Part shown: positions 42,534 through 50,923 of the stretch, one piece after another | Layout of the letters: each line of letters begins with the position of its first letter | Numbering within the stretch: the stretch's first letter is position 1 | Source of the DNA: an uncultured bacterium | GTDB lineage: Bacteria > Actinomycetota > Coriobacteriia > Coriobacteriales > Eggerthellaceae | Reading direction: 5' to 3' | Assembly: GCA_937890835.1 (NCBI GenBank) | Contig: CALADF010000036.1 | Span: 1-64,000, forward strand | Length of the DNA stretch: 64,000 nucleotides | The notes under the pieces: generated by a model | Seen by the model: only the letters and a program-made list of their open reading frames with translations | Told to the model about the DNA's origin: nothing | The model's database searches: none | Made by a program: the position numbers and the translations under genes

Positions 42534-44450
42534 CTACACCACCCGGGCTTCGGTGGCGGGGCTTAAGGTCTTGAAGATCTCCTCGAAATTGGCCAGCGCA
42601 TCGTCGCCGATGAAGGACGCATCGCGCAGCACGGCGCGCAGCGGCTGACGCTCGGCCATAGCGCGAATAACGTCCTCGGGCACCTCGGAGTCGAAGCAAG
42701 CCAGAAGCGTGTCATCATCTACGGAATAGACGGTCTTGTCGCAGATGCTCAGCGCCTCGATATGCGCGGAGAAGGGAATCTCGAACTGCGGGAACAGCTG
42801 GAAAAGGATGTCCTCGGGCGTGCGATCAGGCTTGAGATTATCCGCCATGCCAAAAAGAGCGTCCTGCTGAATAACGTCGGGCGTGCTCTTGACGTCCTTG
42901 AAGTTGGATGAGTCGATCTTCAGCACGCGAAAGCCAATGTCGGGCACGGGCTTAGGATCCTCGCCGAGTTTCAGCTGCGCGTTGCCCTCCTCCACCTCGG
43001 CCGCGATCTTCGCGCCCGCACGGCGGATGCGCTCCTTGCCGATCTCGCAGATGTTCTTGTAGCCGGCCTTGGCGGCATCGCGCGCCGGGTCCGTCTCCTC
43101 GGGAAGCTGAACCAGAACGAACCTGGCGTGAGCGCCCTTGTCTGCATTGCGCTTCATAAGCGCGTGCGCTGTCGTTGCCGACCCCGAGAAGAAATCCAAT
43201 ACGATTGAATCCTCATGTAGGTTGGCAAGCGTAATGAGCCTCTCGAGCAGGCGCACCGGCTTGGGCCCGTCGAAATAGCCCTTGCCATCAAACAGGGCAA
43301 CAACCTCTTTAGCGCCCTCCTGGCTGTGGCCAACCTCTTTATAGAAGAGAATTGAAGTGGGAGCCATTCCATCGAACTTCAATTCGGACAGGAAACGCTT
43401 GATGCATGGAACGCTGTCCCCATTGGGGCCGAACCAAATCCGCCCGTCTTGGAGCCTCTCCAAAAACGCGTTTTTGGAGAGGCTCCAACAGCGAGCTGTT
43501 GGAGGCTCTACTATACGCCCGGAGGGCGTCGTTATCGGATAGTCACACTCAGCATTGTAGGTTTTCACGGACATATCGCTTGGTTTCCAGACACCACGCG
43601 GATCGTTATCGGGATTCTTATAGCGAGCATTCGCTTCTGCCGTGCGCTCGAGTCTTCCGATTTGAAAAGAAGAAGCGTCCCTTGCAACCATCAAAATGTA
43701 ATCATGGCTGTTGGAAACATACCTTGCATCATTTTTGGGCGAATAAGCACGTTCCCAAATGAGCTGCGCTATGAAGTTATCCGCGCCAAAGACCTCGTCA
43801 AGAAGCTTACGTGCATTGCAGTCCTCATAATCATCAATCGAAATGAAGATAACCCCGTCGTCCGCCAGCAAATCCCTCGCCAGTACGAGACGGGGGTACA
43901 TCATCGAGCACCAGTCGGAATGGAACCTGCCGTTCGATTCGTTGTTCTGCTTGTAAGCCTGATCGAGAACGTTTCCCTCGTCGTCAAACGCGCCGCTCTC
44001 CGTCCGCTCCTCTTCGGCACTGCGGGCAAAGGTGTCGTTGTACACGAAGTCATGCCCCGTGTTATACGGCGGGTCGATATAGATCATCTTGATCTTGCCG
44101 GCGTAGGTCTCACGCAGGATCTTCAGGGCGTCAAGGTTGTCACCCTCGATGTAGAGGTTCTCCGTGGTGTCCCAGTTAACGCTCTCCTCAGGGCAAGGGC
44201 GCATGGTCTTGTCGATGGGGCGAATGGCCTCGGCACGGGCGCGCTGCTTTCCCGGCCACGTGAACTGGTAGCGCTCGCGCTTGTCCTCGGCGATGTCTCC
44301 CACATGCGCGCGCAGCGCCTCCGCGTCGATGCCGTAATGAACGTTGCCCTCCTCGTCCATCACCTCGGTCAGCACGTCCGGGAACAGCTCCGCCAGCTTG
44401 GCGGCGTTCTCGGCGGCGATGTTCGTCGTCTGCAGATCAACCTTATCCAT
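42534..44450 (-). CDS. Type III DNA methyltransferase Mod
   Basis: 638 residues, beta-class amino-methyltransferase: catalytic motif IV IDPPYN (125-130) comes before the SAM motif DFFSGSATTAHAL (about 415), as in Mod proteins. The region between them, with the target-recognition part, includes PPTARCWSLSKNAFLERLQDG, where DNA contains a perfect 40-bp palindrome yet the protein motif is kept. Mod methylates adenine in an asymmetric site and gives specificity to Res. The ATG follows the DUF4391 stop by 3 bp. No frameshift is seen. Confidence 0.93.
   Translation of the reverse strand: MDKVDLQTTNIAAENAAKLAELFPDVLTEVMDEEGNVHYGIDAEALRAHVGDIAEDKRERYQFTWPGKQRARAEAIRPIDKTMRPCPEESVNWDTTENLYIEGDNLDALKILRETYAGKIKMIYIDPPYNTGHDFVYNDTFARSAEEERTESGAFDDEGNVLDQAYKQNNESNGRFHSDWCSMMYPRLVLARDLLADDGVIFISIDDYEDCNARKLLDEVFGADNFIAQLIWERAYSPKNDARYVSNSHDYILMVARDASSFQIGRLERTAEANARYKNPDNDPRGVWKPSDMSVKTYNAECDYPITTPSGRIVEPPTARCWSLSKNAFLERLQDGRIWFGPNGDSVPCIKRFLSELKFDGMAPTSILFYKEVGHSQEGAKEVVALFDGKGYFDGPKPVRLLERLITLANLHEDSIVLDFFSGSATTAHALMKRNADKGAHARFVLVQLPEETDPARDAAKAGYKNICEIGKERIRRAGAKIAAEVEEGNAQLKLGEDPKPVPDIGFRVLKIDSSNFKDVKSTPDVIQQDALFGMADNLKPDRTPEDILFQLFPQFEIPFSAHIEALSICDKTVYSVDDDTLLACFDSEVPEDVIRAMAERQPLRAVLRDASFIGDDALANFEEIFKTLSPATEARVV
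43449..43504. repeat. Perfect 40-bp palindrome with overlapping hairpin inside mod
   Basis: 43449-43468 (TTGGAGCCTCTCCAAAAACG) is the exact reverse complement of 43469-43488, with no spacer. Its right arm overlaps a second perfect stem, CTCCAACAG (43483-43491), loop CGAG, CTGTTGGAG (43496-43504). It lies in codons near 316-334 of mod. Because of the symmetry, both strands can encode SLSKNAFLERLQ here. Confidence 0.95.
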
Positions 44451-44453
44451 GGC

Positions 44454-45068
44454 CTACTCCCCTTTCAACGCGGAGAGCTCGGCCTTCGCCTGCTTATACG
44501 CCTTGAACGCGGCGTTGCGCTTTGCGGGCTGAACCTCCTTCGCGTACTTCCGTTCCAGCTTGACGACCTCGGCCTCAAGCTCGGCAATTCTCTTCTCTTT
44601 CCGCATGCGCGCATCGACGTCGGGAATGCCCGCATCGTCGAACAGCACCTGCGCGCACAAGCCGTCCCACACCTCGGCGAGCGTGGTTCCGATAAGCTCG
44701 ATATTCAACTCGTCTTCGGAAACCCACCGTGCGCCAACATGCAAGCCGCGACGCACGGCAGCCAACCGCGCCATCCCCTCATGGCAACACACCATGAGAA
44801 GCTTGCGCGGCACCGCAGCCGCGATGGCGTCAAGCGCCTGCTTTGGAACCTCGCGCGACTTCAAATCCGCGCGCAGAACGGATATCTCCTCGACGCCCTC
44901 CGCTGCGGGAATGCCACACGTGGCCTCCTTGACGGCGCCGACCACGCACAGCGCGTCGATGCCGTGCACGAACTCGTCCTTAACGGGAGCCGCAAGCGAT
45001 AAGCGCTGGTAGAACGCGGTTTTCGGCAGCGGCTGATGCACTTCCACCGTGCTGGGCAGACCGAACAT
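44454..45068 (-). CDS. DUF4391 family protein
   Basis: 204 residues. The start MFGLPSTVEVHQPLPKTAFYQRL is the DUF4391 signature; a middle alpha/beta part is followed by a C-terminal coiled-coil-like helix (RKEKRIAELEAEVVKLERKYAKEV). Members are found next to helicases and type III-like methyltransferases in defence loci; the biochemical role is unknown. The ATG abuts the helicase stop (TAG-ATG), so translation is coupled, and the stop is 3 bp from the mod start. Confidence 0.85.
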   Translation of the reverse strand: MFGLPSTVEVHQPLPKTAFYQRLSLAAPVKDEFVHGIDALCVVGAVKEATCGIPAAEGVEEISVLRADLKSREVPKQALDAIAAAVPRKLLMVCCHEGMARLAAVRRGLHVGARWVSEDELNIELIGTTLAEVWDGLCAQVLFDDAGIPDVDARMRKEKRIAELEAEVVKLERKYAKEVQPAKRNAAFKAYKQAKAELSALKGE

Positions 45069-48000
45069 CTACCTCACCACCAAAAAGCACACCAGCTCGA
45101 AGTCATCGAGCCCGGCCACGTCGTTTTCCAAGAAGCTCGTGGTACCGGCACTGAAGAAGCTGTCCAGGTCGGCTTCGCGCTTCTCGTCCACAATGGAGAG
45201 CACCGCCGCGTCCAAAAGCTCGGAGGCGTGGCGCATGTCGCGCCCGTCGCGGGTGGCGCGGTTGTACGCGCGGCAAAGCTCGGCGTCGGGCTGGCTCTTG
45301 CCGCGGCAGAGGCGCCGCATGGCGTCCAGCGTGTCCTTGGGGCTCAGGTACCCGTAGAGCACCTCGCCGTCGTCGCGCACATACACCAGATAGAACGGAT
45401 GCACGGGGTTTTGCGCCGCAGCGTCGAGCTGCTGGTTCACGTTGCGCAGCACGAATATGATGCCCGGCACCTCGCCCGCAACCACGGCGGCGATGCCCGC
45501 GGGCGCACGCTCGATGTCCGGATGCGCCTCGTGATAAGCCACCAGATCCATGCGGAAGTCGTTCAGACCCAGGTCCGTGATGGACACGCCGCCGCTCACG
45601 TCCTCGAGGTCCACCACCTCGCTTTGCATCTGCTCCAGCTGCGCACGACGGTATTCAAGGTCGCCCTTTTCATCTTCGTTGAGGTAGTCGTCATCGCCGG
45701 TGGACGCCATCACGGTGGCGCGCATGCGGCTTTCGACGCGCTCCTTCAACTGGATGTACTTATCCAGCTCCACGTTCGGCCAGAAATTGACCAGCTGGAT
45801 GCAATCGTTCTTCGACCCGATGCGGTCCACGCGGCCGAAGCGCTGAACCACGCGCACCGGGTTCCAATGTATGTCGAAATTCACGAGCGTGTCGCAGTCC
45901 TGGAGGTTCTGACCCTCCGAGATGCAGTCCGTGGCAATGAGCACGTCGATGTCCTTGCCCGCAAGGTGCGGATACACCTGGTCGCGCTCCTTAGATATAG
46001 GGCTGAAGCAGGTGAGGATCTCCGATAGGTCGCCGCGCACGCCCGGCACCGTGGTCTTAGATCCGGCGGCGCCCGTGACCTCGGCCATGCCCAGCCCCAG
46101 CTTGTCCACCACCAGCGGGCGCAACTGCTCGTAGAGGTAGTGCGCGGTGTCCGCGAACGCGGTGAACACGATGACCTTGCGGTTGCCCGCGTTTATCGGA
46201 TGCGCCGCCTTCTGCTCGATAACCTGCTCGAGCGCGGTCAGCTTCGCATCGTGCGCGGGGTCGATGCCGGCGATAAGCTCCAGCAGCCCCTCGACGATCT
46301 CCGCGTCCGTCATGATGTCGCGCTGCCAGCTGATCCGGTCCATGTCGCGCAGGTCGTAGCGGGCCTTCTTGCCCACCATGAACTCCGAGGCCTCTTCGTC
46401 GTCCGCGTCGTAGTCGATGCCGTTAGCGTCCGCCAACAGCTCGCCCTCGGCGACGTGCCCGCCCGCATGGAACCGGTCGATCACGCCGAGCGTATGGTTC
46501 ATGTGCGCCAGCACGCGCTCGAGCGTCAGCCGAAACGACGCCACGGAGCTCTCCAGGCGCTTCAGCAGGTTCGCGGCCATCAGGCGCTGCACGCCCTTCT
46601 CGCGCCCCGCCACCGACACGTTGCCGGCTCCGCCGTCGTATTTCGCCTTCTTGCTTGCCAGCACGTAGTCCATGGGCGTGTAGATGGCAAGGCTCAGGCT
46701 GTTCAGCTGCTCGGCGATGGCATCGTAGGTGGCGTCCGTGGGCTCGGTCGACAAGTCGGGGCGCAGGCTGACGGGCTTGTTGCGGCGCGGGAACGGACCG
46801 ATGGCCGCCGCATCGTAGTAGCGCTGGATGTGGCTGCGCGAGCGCGCCACGGTGACCTGATCGAGCACGCGGAAGAACTCGAAGTCGAGCGCGCGCGCGA
46901 GCGCTTCGGTAGTGCGCTGCTCCGCGGCAAGCTGCGACCATTTGGTGAACGCCGTCTGCGCGCGGCGGAACACCTCTTCCACGTTGGAATCCAGGCCCAT
47001 GCGCTCGGACCATTCGTCCGATTCCCCCTGATACGCCAGTGCCAGCTGATTGCGCAGGTCGCGGAAGCGATTGTTCACCGGCGTGGCCGACAGCATCAGC
47101 ACCTTGGTGGGCACGCCGTCTTTCACCACGCGGTTGAGCAGGCGCTCGTAGCGGTTCTCCGCGCGCTCTTCGCCGTTCGCGCCGCCGCGCGAGCTGTCGG
47201 CGCCGTTGCGGAAGTTGTGCGACTCGTCGATGACCACCAGGTCGTAGGCTCCCCAGTTGACGGTCTCGAGGTTCATCCCCGTCGCCGACGTGCCGCGCAC
47301 GCGCGACAGATCGGTGTGGTACAGCACGTCGTAGCGCAGCCGATCGACCGCGATGGGGTTGTTCGTCTGGTTATTGCGGTACGTAAGCCAATTGTCGCCC
47401 AGCTTCTTCGGGCACAGCGCCAACACGTTGCGGTTCAGGCTCTCGTAGTACTTCACCACGGCAAGCGCGGTGAACGTTTTGCCCAAACCCACCGAGTCGG
47501 CCAAGATGCAGCCCTTATACGTCTGCAGCTTGTTGATGATGGCCATGACCGCGTCGCGCTGGAAGTCGTAAAGCAGGCTCCAGATCTTGCTGTCGCGCAG
47601 GCGAGCGCCTTCTTTCGGCAGCTCATCGGCCGTGACGTCGTCCAAGAACTCGTGGAAGATGCGATAGAGAGCCGCGTAATACACCAGCTCGGGCGGGTTC
47701 TCGCGATACATCTGCGCGATGCTATCGACAACCGCGTCGGTTACGTCGTCGAGGTCGTCGGAGTTCCACGCCTTGTTGAACGCGTCGAGCAGCACGCCCG
47801 ACGACGAGCTGTCCTGCCTGCAGATGACGCTGTAGCTGTTCGCCGAGCGCGCGCTGCCCAGCTCCACCGCAGTGAAGCCGCTGAAGGGGATGTAGGACAC
47901 GGCGTCGCCGCCGCACGCGGGGGCGGGTGGGCTCGTGGCCGCACTCGAGGCAGCTCCCGCGCACTCGCCCGCGCTCGCGCCGGCGACCTCGCCCGGCGCC

Positions 48001-48398
48001 TGCTCGAGCGTCAGCGCGGCGGGCAGCCCCGCCTGGCCCCTGAACGACTTGAACGTCGCCTTCCGCCTTATCCAGTTCGCGCACTCCTCCGCAACCGACT
48101 TCTGCGTCAGCTCGTTTCTCAGACGGACCTCAAGCTCGGTGCCGCCCACGCCGCGCTCGCGGTCAAGACGCGGGATGTAGAACTCCCGCTGCTCTTTGGC
48201 ATTGCGCTCGCTCAGAAACGCGGGCGAGGTGTAGATGAAGCGGAACGACTCCAGCCCTTCGAGCTGCTCGCGCAGCTCGCGATAGGCGTACATGGAGAAC
48301 ACCGATGCCGCCACCGAGAGCCTGTCGCCCTCATGGATGTTCGCGACAAGGTCGTCTTTCAGAACTTTCGCGCGGTTGTCGAAGAAATCCGGCTGCAT
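45069..48398 (-). CDS. SNF2-type helicase with PLD-like N-terminal domain
   Basis: About 1109 residues. The N-terminal 190 residues resemble the phospholipase D-like module that precedes many defence-associated SF2 helicases (FRFIYTSPAFLSER, REFYIPRLDRE), followed by an Ala/Pro-rich linker. The helicase core shows ILADSVGLGKT near residue 300, VVIDESHNFRN, MLSATPVNNR, and in the second lobe ATDCISEGQNLQDCD and QRFGRVDRIGS. It is the first gene of the helicase-DUF4391-mod unit. ATG at 48398 has only a weak ribosome-binding site; the frame opens to 48461. A C11 tract (G11 on the coding strand) lies about 150 bp upstream. Confidence 0.88.
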   Translation of the reverse strand: MQPDFFDNRAKVLKDDLVANIHEGDRLSVAASVFSMYAYRELREQLEGLESFRFIYTSPAFLSERNAKEQREFYIPRLDRERGVGGTELEVRLRNELTQKSVAEECANWIRRKATFKSFRGQAGLPAALTLEQAPGEVAGASAGECAGAASSAATSPPAPACGGDAVSYIPFSGFTAVELGSARSANSYSVICRQDSSSSGVLLDAFNKAWNSDDLDDVTDAVVDSIAQMYRENPPELVYYAALYRIFHEFLDDVTADELPKEGARLRDSKIWSLLYDFQRDAVMAIINKLQTYKGCILADSVGLGKTFTALAVVKYYESLNRNVLALCPKKLGDNWLTYRNNQTNNPIAVDRLRYDVLYHTDLSRVRGTSATGMNLETVNWGAYDLVVIDESHNFRNGADSSRGGANGEERAENRYERLLNRVVKDGVPTKVLMLSATPVNNRFRDLRNQLALAYQGESDEWSERMGLDSNVEEVFRRAQTAFTKWSQLAAEQRTTEALARALDFEFFRVLDQVTVARSRSHIQRYYDAAAIGPFPRRNKPVSLRPDLSTEPTDATYDAIAEQLNSLSLAIYTPMDYVLASKKAKYDGGAGNVSVAGREKGVQRLMAANLLKRLESSVASFRLTLERVLAHMNHTLGVIDRFHAGGHVAEGELLADANGIDYDADDEEASEFMVGKKARYDLRDMDRISWQRDIMTDAEIVEGLLELIAGIDPAHDAKLTALEQVIEQKAAHPINAGNRKVIVFTAFADTAHYLYEQLRPLVVDKLGLGMAEVTGAAGSKTTVPGVRGDLSEILTCFSPISKERDQVYPHLAGKDIDVLIATDCISEGQNLQDCDTLVNFDIHWNPVRVVQRFGRVDRIGSKNDCIQLVNFWPNVELDKYIQLKERVESRMRATVMASTGDDDYLNEDEKGDLEYRRAQLEQMQSEVVDLEDVSGGVSITDLGLNDFRMDLVAYHEAHPDIERAPAGIAAVVAGEVPGIIFVLRNVNQQLDAAAQNPVHPFYLVYVRDDGEVLYGYLSPKDTLDAMRRLCRGKSQPDAELCRAYNRATRDGRDMRHASELLDAAVLSIVDEKREADLDSFFSAGTTSFLENDVAGLDDFELVCFLVVR

Positions 48399-48550
48399 GA
48401 CTACACGCCGGCCTTCGCGCGAACGCAGAGCGCCCCGCCGTCGCGAGCGCGCATCCCGCAAGCTAGATCATGTTGCGGCGCCTCAAGAGAGCACGCAGCG
48501 CGAGCCTCATCGTATCGATTCGCCTGGGAGAGGCAACTCGCTTTTGAGAA

Positions 48551-48561
48551 CCCCCCCCCCC
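48551..48561. repeat. C11 homopolymer upstream of the helicase operon
   Basis: Eleven consecutive C on the plus strand, thus G11 in the predicted helicase leader, between the -10 at 48623 and the start at 48398. Long poly-G/C tracts are prone to slipped-strand length change. Confidence 0.95.
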
Positions 48562-48622
48562 GCAATATGCGCAGGGCTCAGCATCGCAATCCTTCTAGCA
48601 GTAATTTGACAAACTGCACTTC

Positions 48623-48628
48623 ATTGTA
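48623..48628 (-). promoter_or_regulatory. Probable -10 of the helicase-DUF4391-mod operon
   Basis: TACAAT on the minus strand just past the toxin stop; no good -35. Transcription would start near 48616 and include the G11 tract in a roughly 215-nt leader. Confidence 0.35.
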
Positions 48629-48658
48629 TCAAAGCAAAGCACCGGAGCCCCCGAAGAG

Positions 48659-48985
48659 TCATGCACCCAGTTCTCGATCGAAATCACGCCGCGAATACAA
48701 TATGCGATCGACCTTTACTACGTCTTCCTCCACCAGAAAAAATGCCAGGTAATGCTCGACCGGCGTGAACCAATACTCCAAATCAAGCCCGTTGGCTCCG
48801 ACATAACGCGGGCAAGCCTCGGCCGTGTACTCGATATGACGAAGCTGCGCGCGAATGCGCTTTATGTAGTTATCCGCGACAACGCGAGATTTAGAGAGAC
48901 GGTACACGACGCGCCTGATCTCCCTCAGATCCTCAATCGCGTCGTCAAGCAGCATGATTTCACGCGGTTGCATGACGAGATCCAT
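48659..48985 (-). CDS. RelE/ParE-family toxin
   Basis: 108 residues with the RelE/ParE fold pattern: N-terminal helices (DDAIEDLREIRRVVYRL, ADNYIKRIRAQLRHIEY), CPRYVG, then strands YLAFFLVEEDVVKVDRILYSRRDFD, where the basic residues near the end match catalytic positions of RelE-like mRNA endoribonucleases. Start ATG 48985 is chosen for GAGGGA eight nt upstream; it overlaps the antitoxin by 26 bp. An ATG at 48973 is possible. It lies immediately upstream of the helicase operon. Confidence 0.85.
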   Translation of the reverse strand: MDLVMQPREIMLLDDAIEDLREIRRVVYRLSKSRVVADNYIKRIRAQLRHIEYTAEACPRYVGANGLDLEYWFTPVEHYLAFFLVEEDVVKVDRILYSRRDFDRELGA

Positions 48986-49286
48986 CGTCGGATCCCTCGC
49001 CATCCAACGAGAACGGTTCGTCAAGCAGCTCGGCTATCGCCGTCTCCATCGCCTGATAGCGAGACGTCCCCGCAAGCTTGTTGCACGACGCCTCCGCAAG
49101 CGCGTCGTCGATATAGCGCCGATACGCCGCATTCGCCAGATGCTCCTCGAAGGCATCGATGTCCATCAGCACCAAGCTGCCGCGGCCGTTCTTGGTCAGG
49201 TAAATCGGCTCGCGCGTCTGGCGGGCCAGCGATTCCACCTCGGAGAAGCGATTGCGCAGATCCGTCGACGGAATGATGATAGTCAT
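48960..49286 (-). CDS. Phd/YefM-family antitoxin
   Basis: 108 residues. The N-terminal MTIIIPSTDLRNRFSEVESLARQTREPIYLTKNGR is the Phd/YefM DNA-binding dimer motif, and the C-terminal helices would wrap the toxin. ATG at 49286 has AGGAG upstream; the open frame runs to 49433 but that part covers the neighbouring operon's terminator. It precedes and overlaps the toxin, the standard order, and would autoregulate the pair. Confidence 0.87.
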   Translation of the reverse strand: MTIIIPSTDLRNRFSEVESLARQTREPIYLTKNGRGSLVLMDIDAFEEHLANAAYRRYIDDALAEASCNKLAGTSRYQAMETAIAELLDEPFSLDGEGSDDGSRHATA

Positions 49287-49386
49287 ACATGCTCCTATCA
49301 TAATTATTACTCGATACCGATAGGATACTAACACCTTTAAGCGTATCAATCGATCCAGACCTCTTCCCCGCGCCACCCCAGGCATG

Positions 49387-49425
49387 AAAAAACCTCCCAC
49401 CCCTCGTTGCCCGAGAGATGGGAGG
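49387..49425 (-). terminator. Terminator of the molybdopterin reductase operon
   Basis: CCTCCCA and TGGGAGG with an inner CTCG/CGAG stem, followed by T6 on the minus strand. Confidence 0.88.
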
Positions 49426-49476
49426 CAATTCATAACGCTCGGAGCGTTTCAGGTTCCGCGGGCCGCAGATGAGCGC

Positions 49477-50373
49477 CTACAGCACCCAGGGAGATACCAA
49501 GGTAATCGGCAGCGCCGCAATAAGGACCAAAAGACGCAGCACGAAGCCGCCCACCAGCACGCCCACATCGGAGAACGCGCTGATCATATGGGCCTTGCGC
49601 GACTCCTCGAACTCGCGCGGGCTGAAGAACAAAAGCCAGGTCTCAAGCGCTGTCGGGGCAACCAGGCCCACGATAATGAACAGCACCCAGAACACGATAG
49701 CGTACTTGCCCGCCACCAGCGCCATGACCGAGTTGAAGCCGGCCTCGGAGTTGGTCACCGTAATGAACAGCAGGCTGGCCACCAGGAACAGCTCGATGAT
49801 GGGGAAGCAGAAGTGGAACTTCTTGAACACGCCGACGCGGTTGAACTCCTCGGGGTGACGGAACACGCCGCCCAGAAGAACTGCCGCCATGCCGGTGGAC
49901 ATGGCCGACACCAAGAACAGCACGGGCAGAAGCGCGTTGTTCCACAGCGGGAAGGTCTTGCACACGCCCAGAAGGCAACCGGTGTAGATGGCCACGCAAA
50001 TGCCCAGCACCGCGCCCACGATCTCGAGCCACATGGGCACCTTGCGCTTCAGGATGTCGAGCACCAGCGCCACCAGCGCTACCACGGTGAACGCCGCCAG
50101 AATGACGACGCCCCAGGTCATGACGGAGCCGAAGTTCGACAGCAAAAGCGCGAAGCGCAGCGGGTTATGCAAGCCCGCGGTAGCGTCGAACATCAGCAGG
50201 AACAGGCCGATGATCACCACGACAGGTGCGATGAAGTGGCCGATCTTGCGCATGTTGACCGCCTCGGGGTGACGCCAGGCCAAAAACGCCGAGGTGGCGA
50301 AGGCGCCGCCGCCCAGGCCGCCGAGGAACAGGTAGCAGGCGATGATGCCGCTCCAGATAGGTTCGTACATCAT
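49477..50373 (-). CDS. NrfD/PsrC-type membrane quinol-oxidising subunit
   Basis: 298 residues and about nine membrane helices. WSGIIACYLFLGGLGGGAFATSA is the NrfD-family first helix. Further helices with AIYTGCLLGVCKTFPLWN and STGMAAVLLG match PsrC/NrfD. It would anchor the catalytic pair and pass electrons between menaquinone and the FeS subunit. The ATG lies 7 bp after the FeS subunit stop; two ATGs in tandem (50373, 50370) make the exact start uncertain. Last gene of the operon, followed by a strong terminator. Confidence 0.92.
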   Translation of the reverse strand: MMYEPIWSGIIACYLFLGGLGGGAFATSAFLAWRHPEAVNMRKIGHFIAPVVVIIGLFLLMFDATAGLHNPLRFALLLSNFGSVMTWGVVILAAFTVVALVALVLDILKRKVPMWLEIVGAVLGICVAIYTGCLLGVCKTFPLWNNALLPVLFLVSAMSTGMAAVLLGGVFRHPEEFNRVGVFKKFHFCFPIIELFLVASLLFITVTNSEAGFNSVMALVAGKYAIVFWVLFIIVGLVAPTALETWLLFFSPREFEESRKAHMISAFSDVGVLVGGFVLRLLVLIAALPITLVSPWVL

Positions 50374-50380
50374 TTCACCA

Positions 50381-50923
50381 TCACCTCACGTAATAGACTT
50401 TGGACTTGGTCAAGCTGCCGCCGATGGGCTCGGCATGCGTGCGGTTGATCTCCTTGACCAATTCACCGTCAGGATCATCCAAGTCGCCGAAGATGCGCAC
50501 GCCCGTGGGGCACGCCGTCACGCAGGTGCACATCTCGGTGCCCGTCTCGAAGTTGGAAACCGTGCAGAAGCGGCACTTGTCCACCGCGCCGGTCTCCGAG
50601 TTGCGCACGCGCACCTGGTAGGGGCAGGCCGCCATGCAGTACAGGCATCCGATGCAGCGGCCCTGATCGACCGTCACGATGCCGTCGGGGCCCATATGAG
50701 CCGCGCCCGTCGGGCACACCGCGGCGCACGGCGCGTCCTCGCAGTGCATGCACTGCATGGGGGCGTGCTCGACCGTGACCGCCGGGTACTTCCCGATCTC
50801 GCGCTCCTCGAAACGGATGAAGGACTCATCCGGCAGAAGGCCGTTCTGACGCTGGCATGCCGTGCGGCACGCATAGCACCCGATGCACTTCTTGGTATTG
50901 ATAAGCATTCCGTAGCGGGCCAT
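50381..50923 (-). CDS. 4Fe-4S electron-transfer subunit (DmsB/PsrB type)
   Basis: 180 residues with four cysteine groups: CIGCYACRTACQ, CMHCEDAPCAAVCP, CIGCLYCMAACP and a last set C-FC-C-C-TACP, giving four cubane clusters. It would wire the molybdopterin subunit to the NrfD anchor outside the membrane. It has no signal of its own, as usual, since it is co-exported with the TAT-bearing catalytic subunit. The start overlaps the catalytic gene's stop by one base (TAATG). Confidence 0.94.
   Translation of the reverse strand: MARYGMLINTKKCIGCYACRTACQRQNGLLPDESFIRFEEREIGKYPAVTVEHAPMQCMHCEDAPCAAVCPTGAAHMGPDGIVTVDQGRCIGCLYCMAACPYQVRVRNSETGAVDKCRFCTVSNFETGTEMCTCVTACPTGVRIFGDLDDPDGELVKEINRTHAEPIGGSLTKSKVYYVR

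Noticed and set aside
38740..48398. Classification as DISARM or BREX
   Set aside because: No DUF1998 (DrmB), DrmA, PglZ or BrxC-like gene; Res has the DEPQ motif and nuclease end of type III enzymes.
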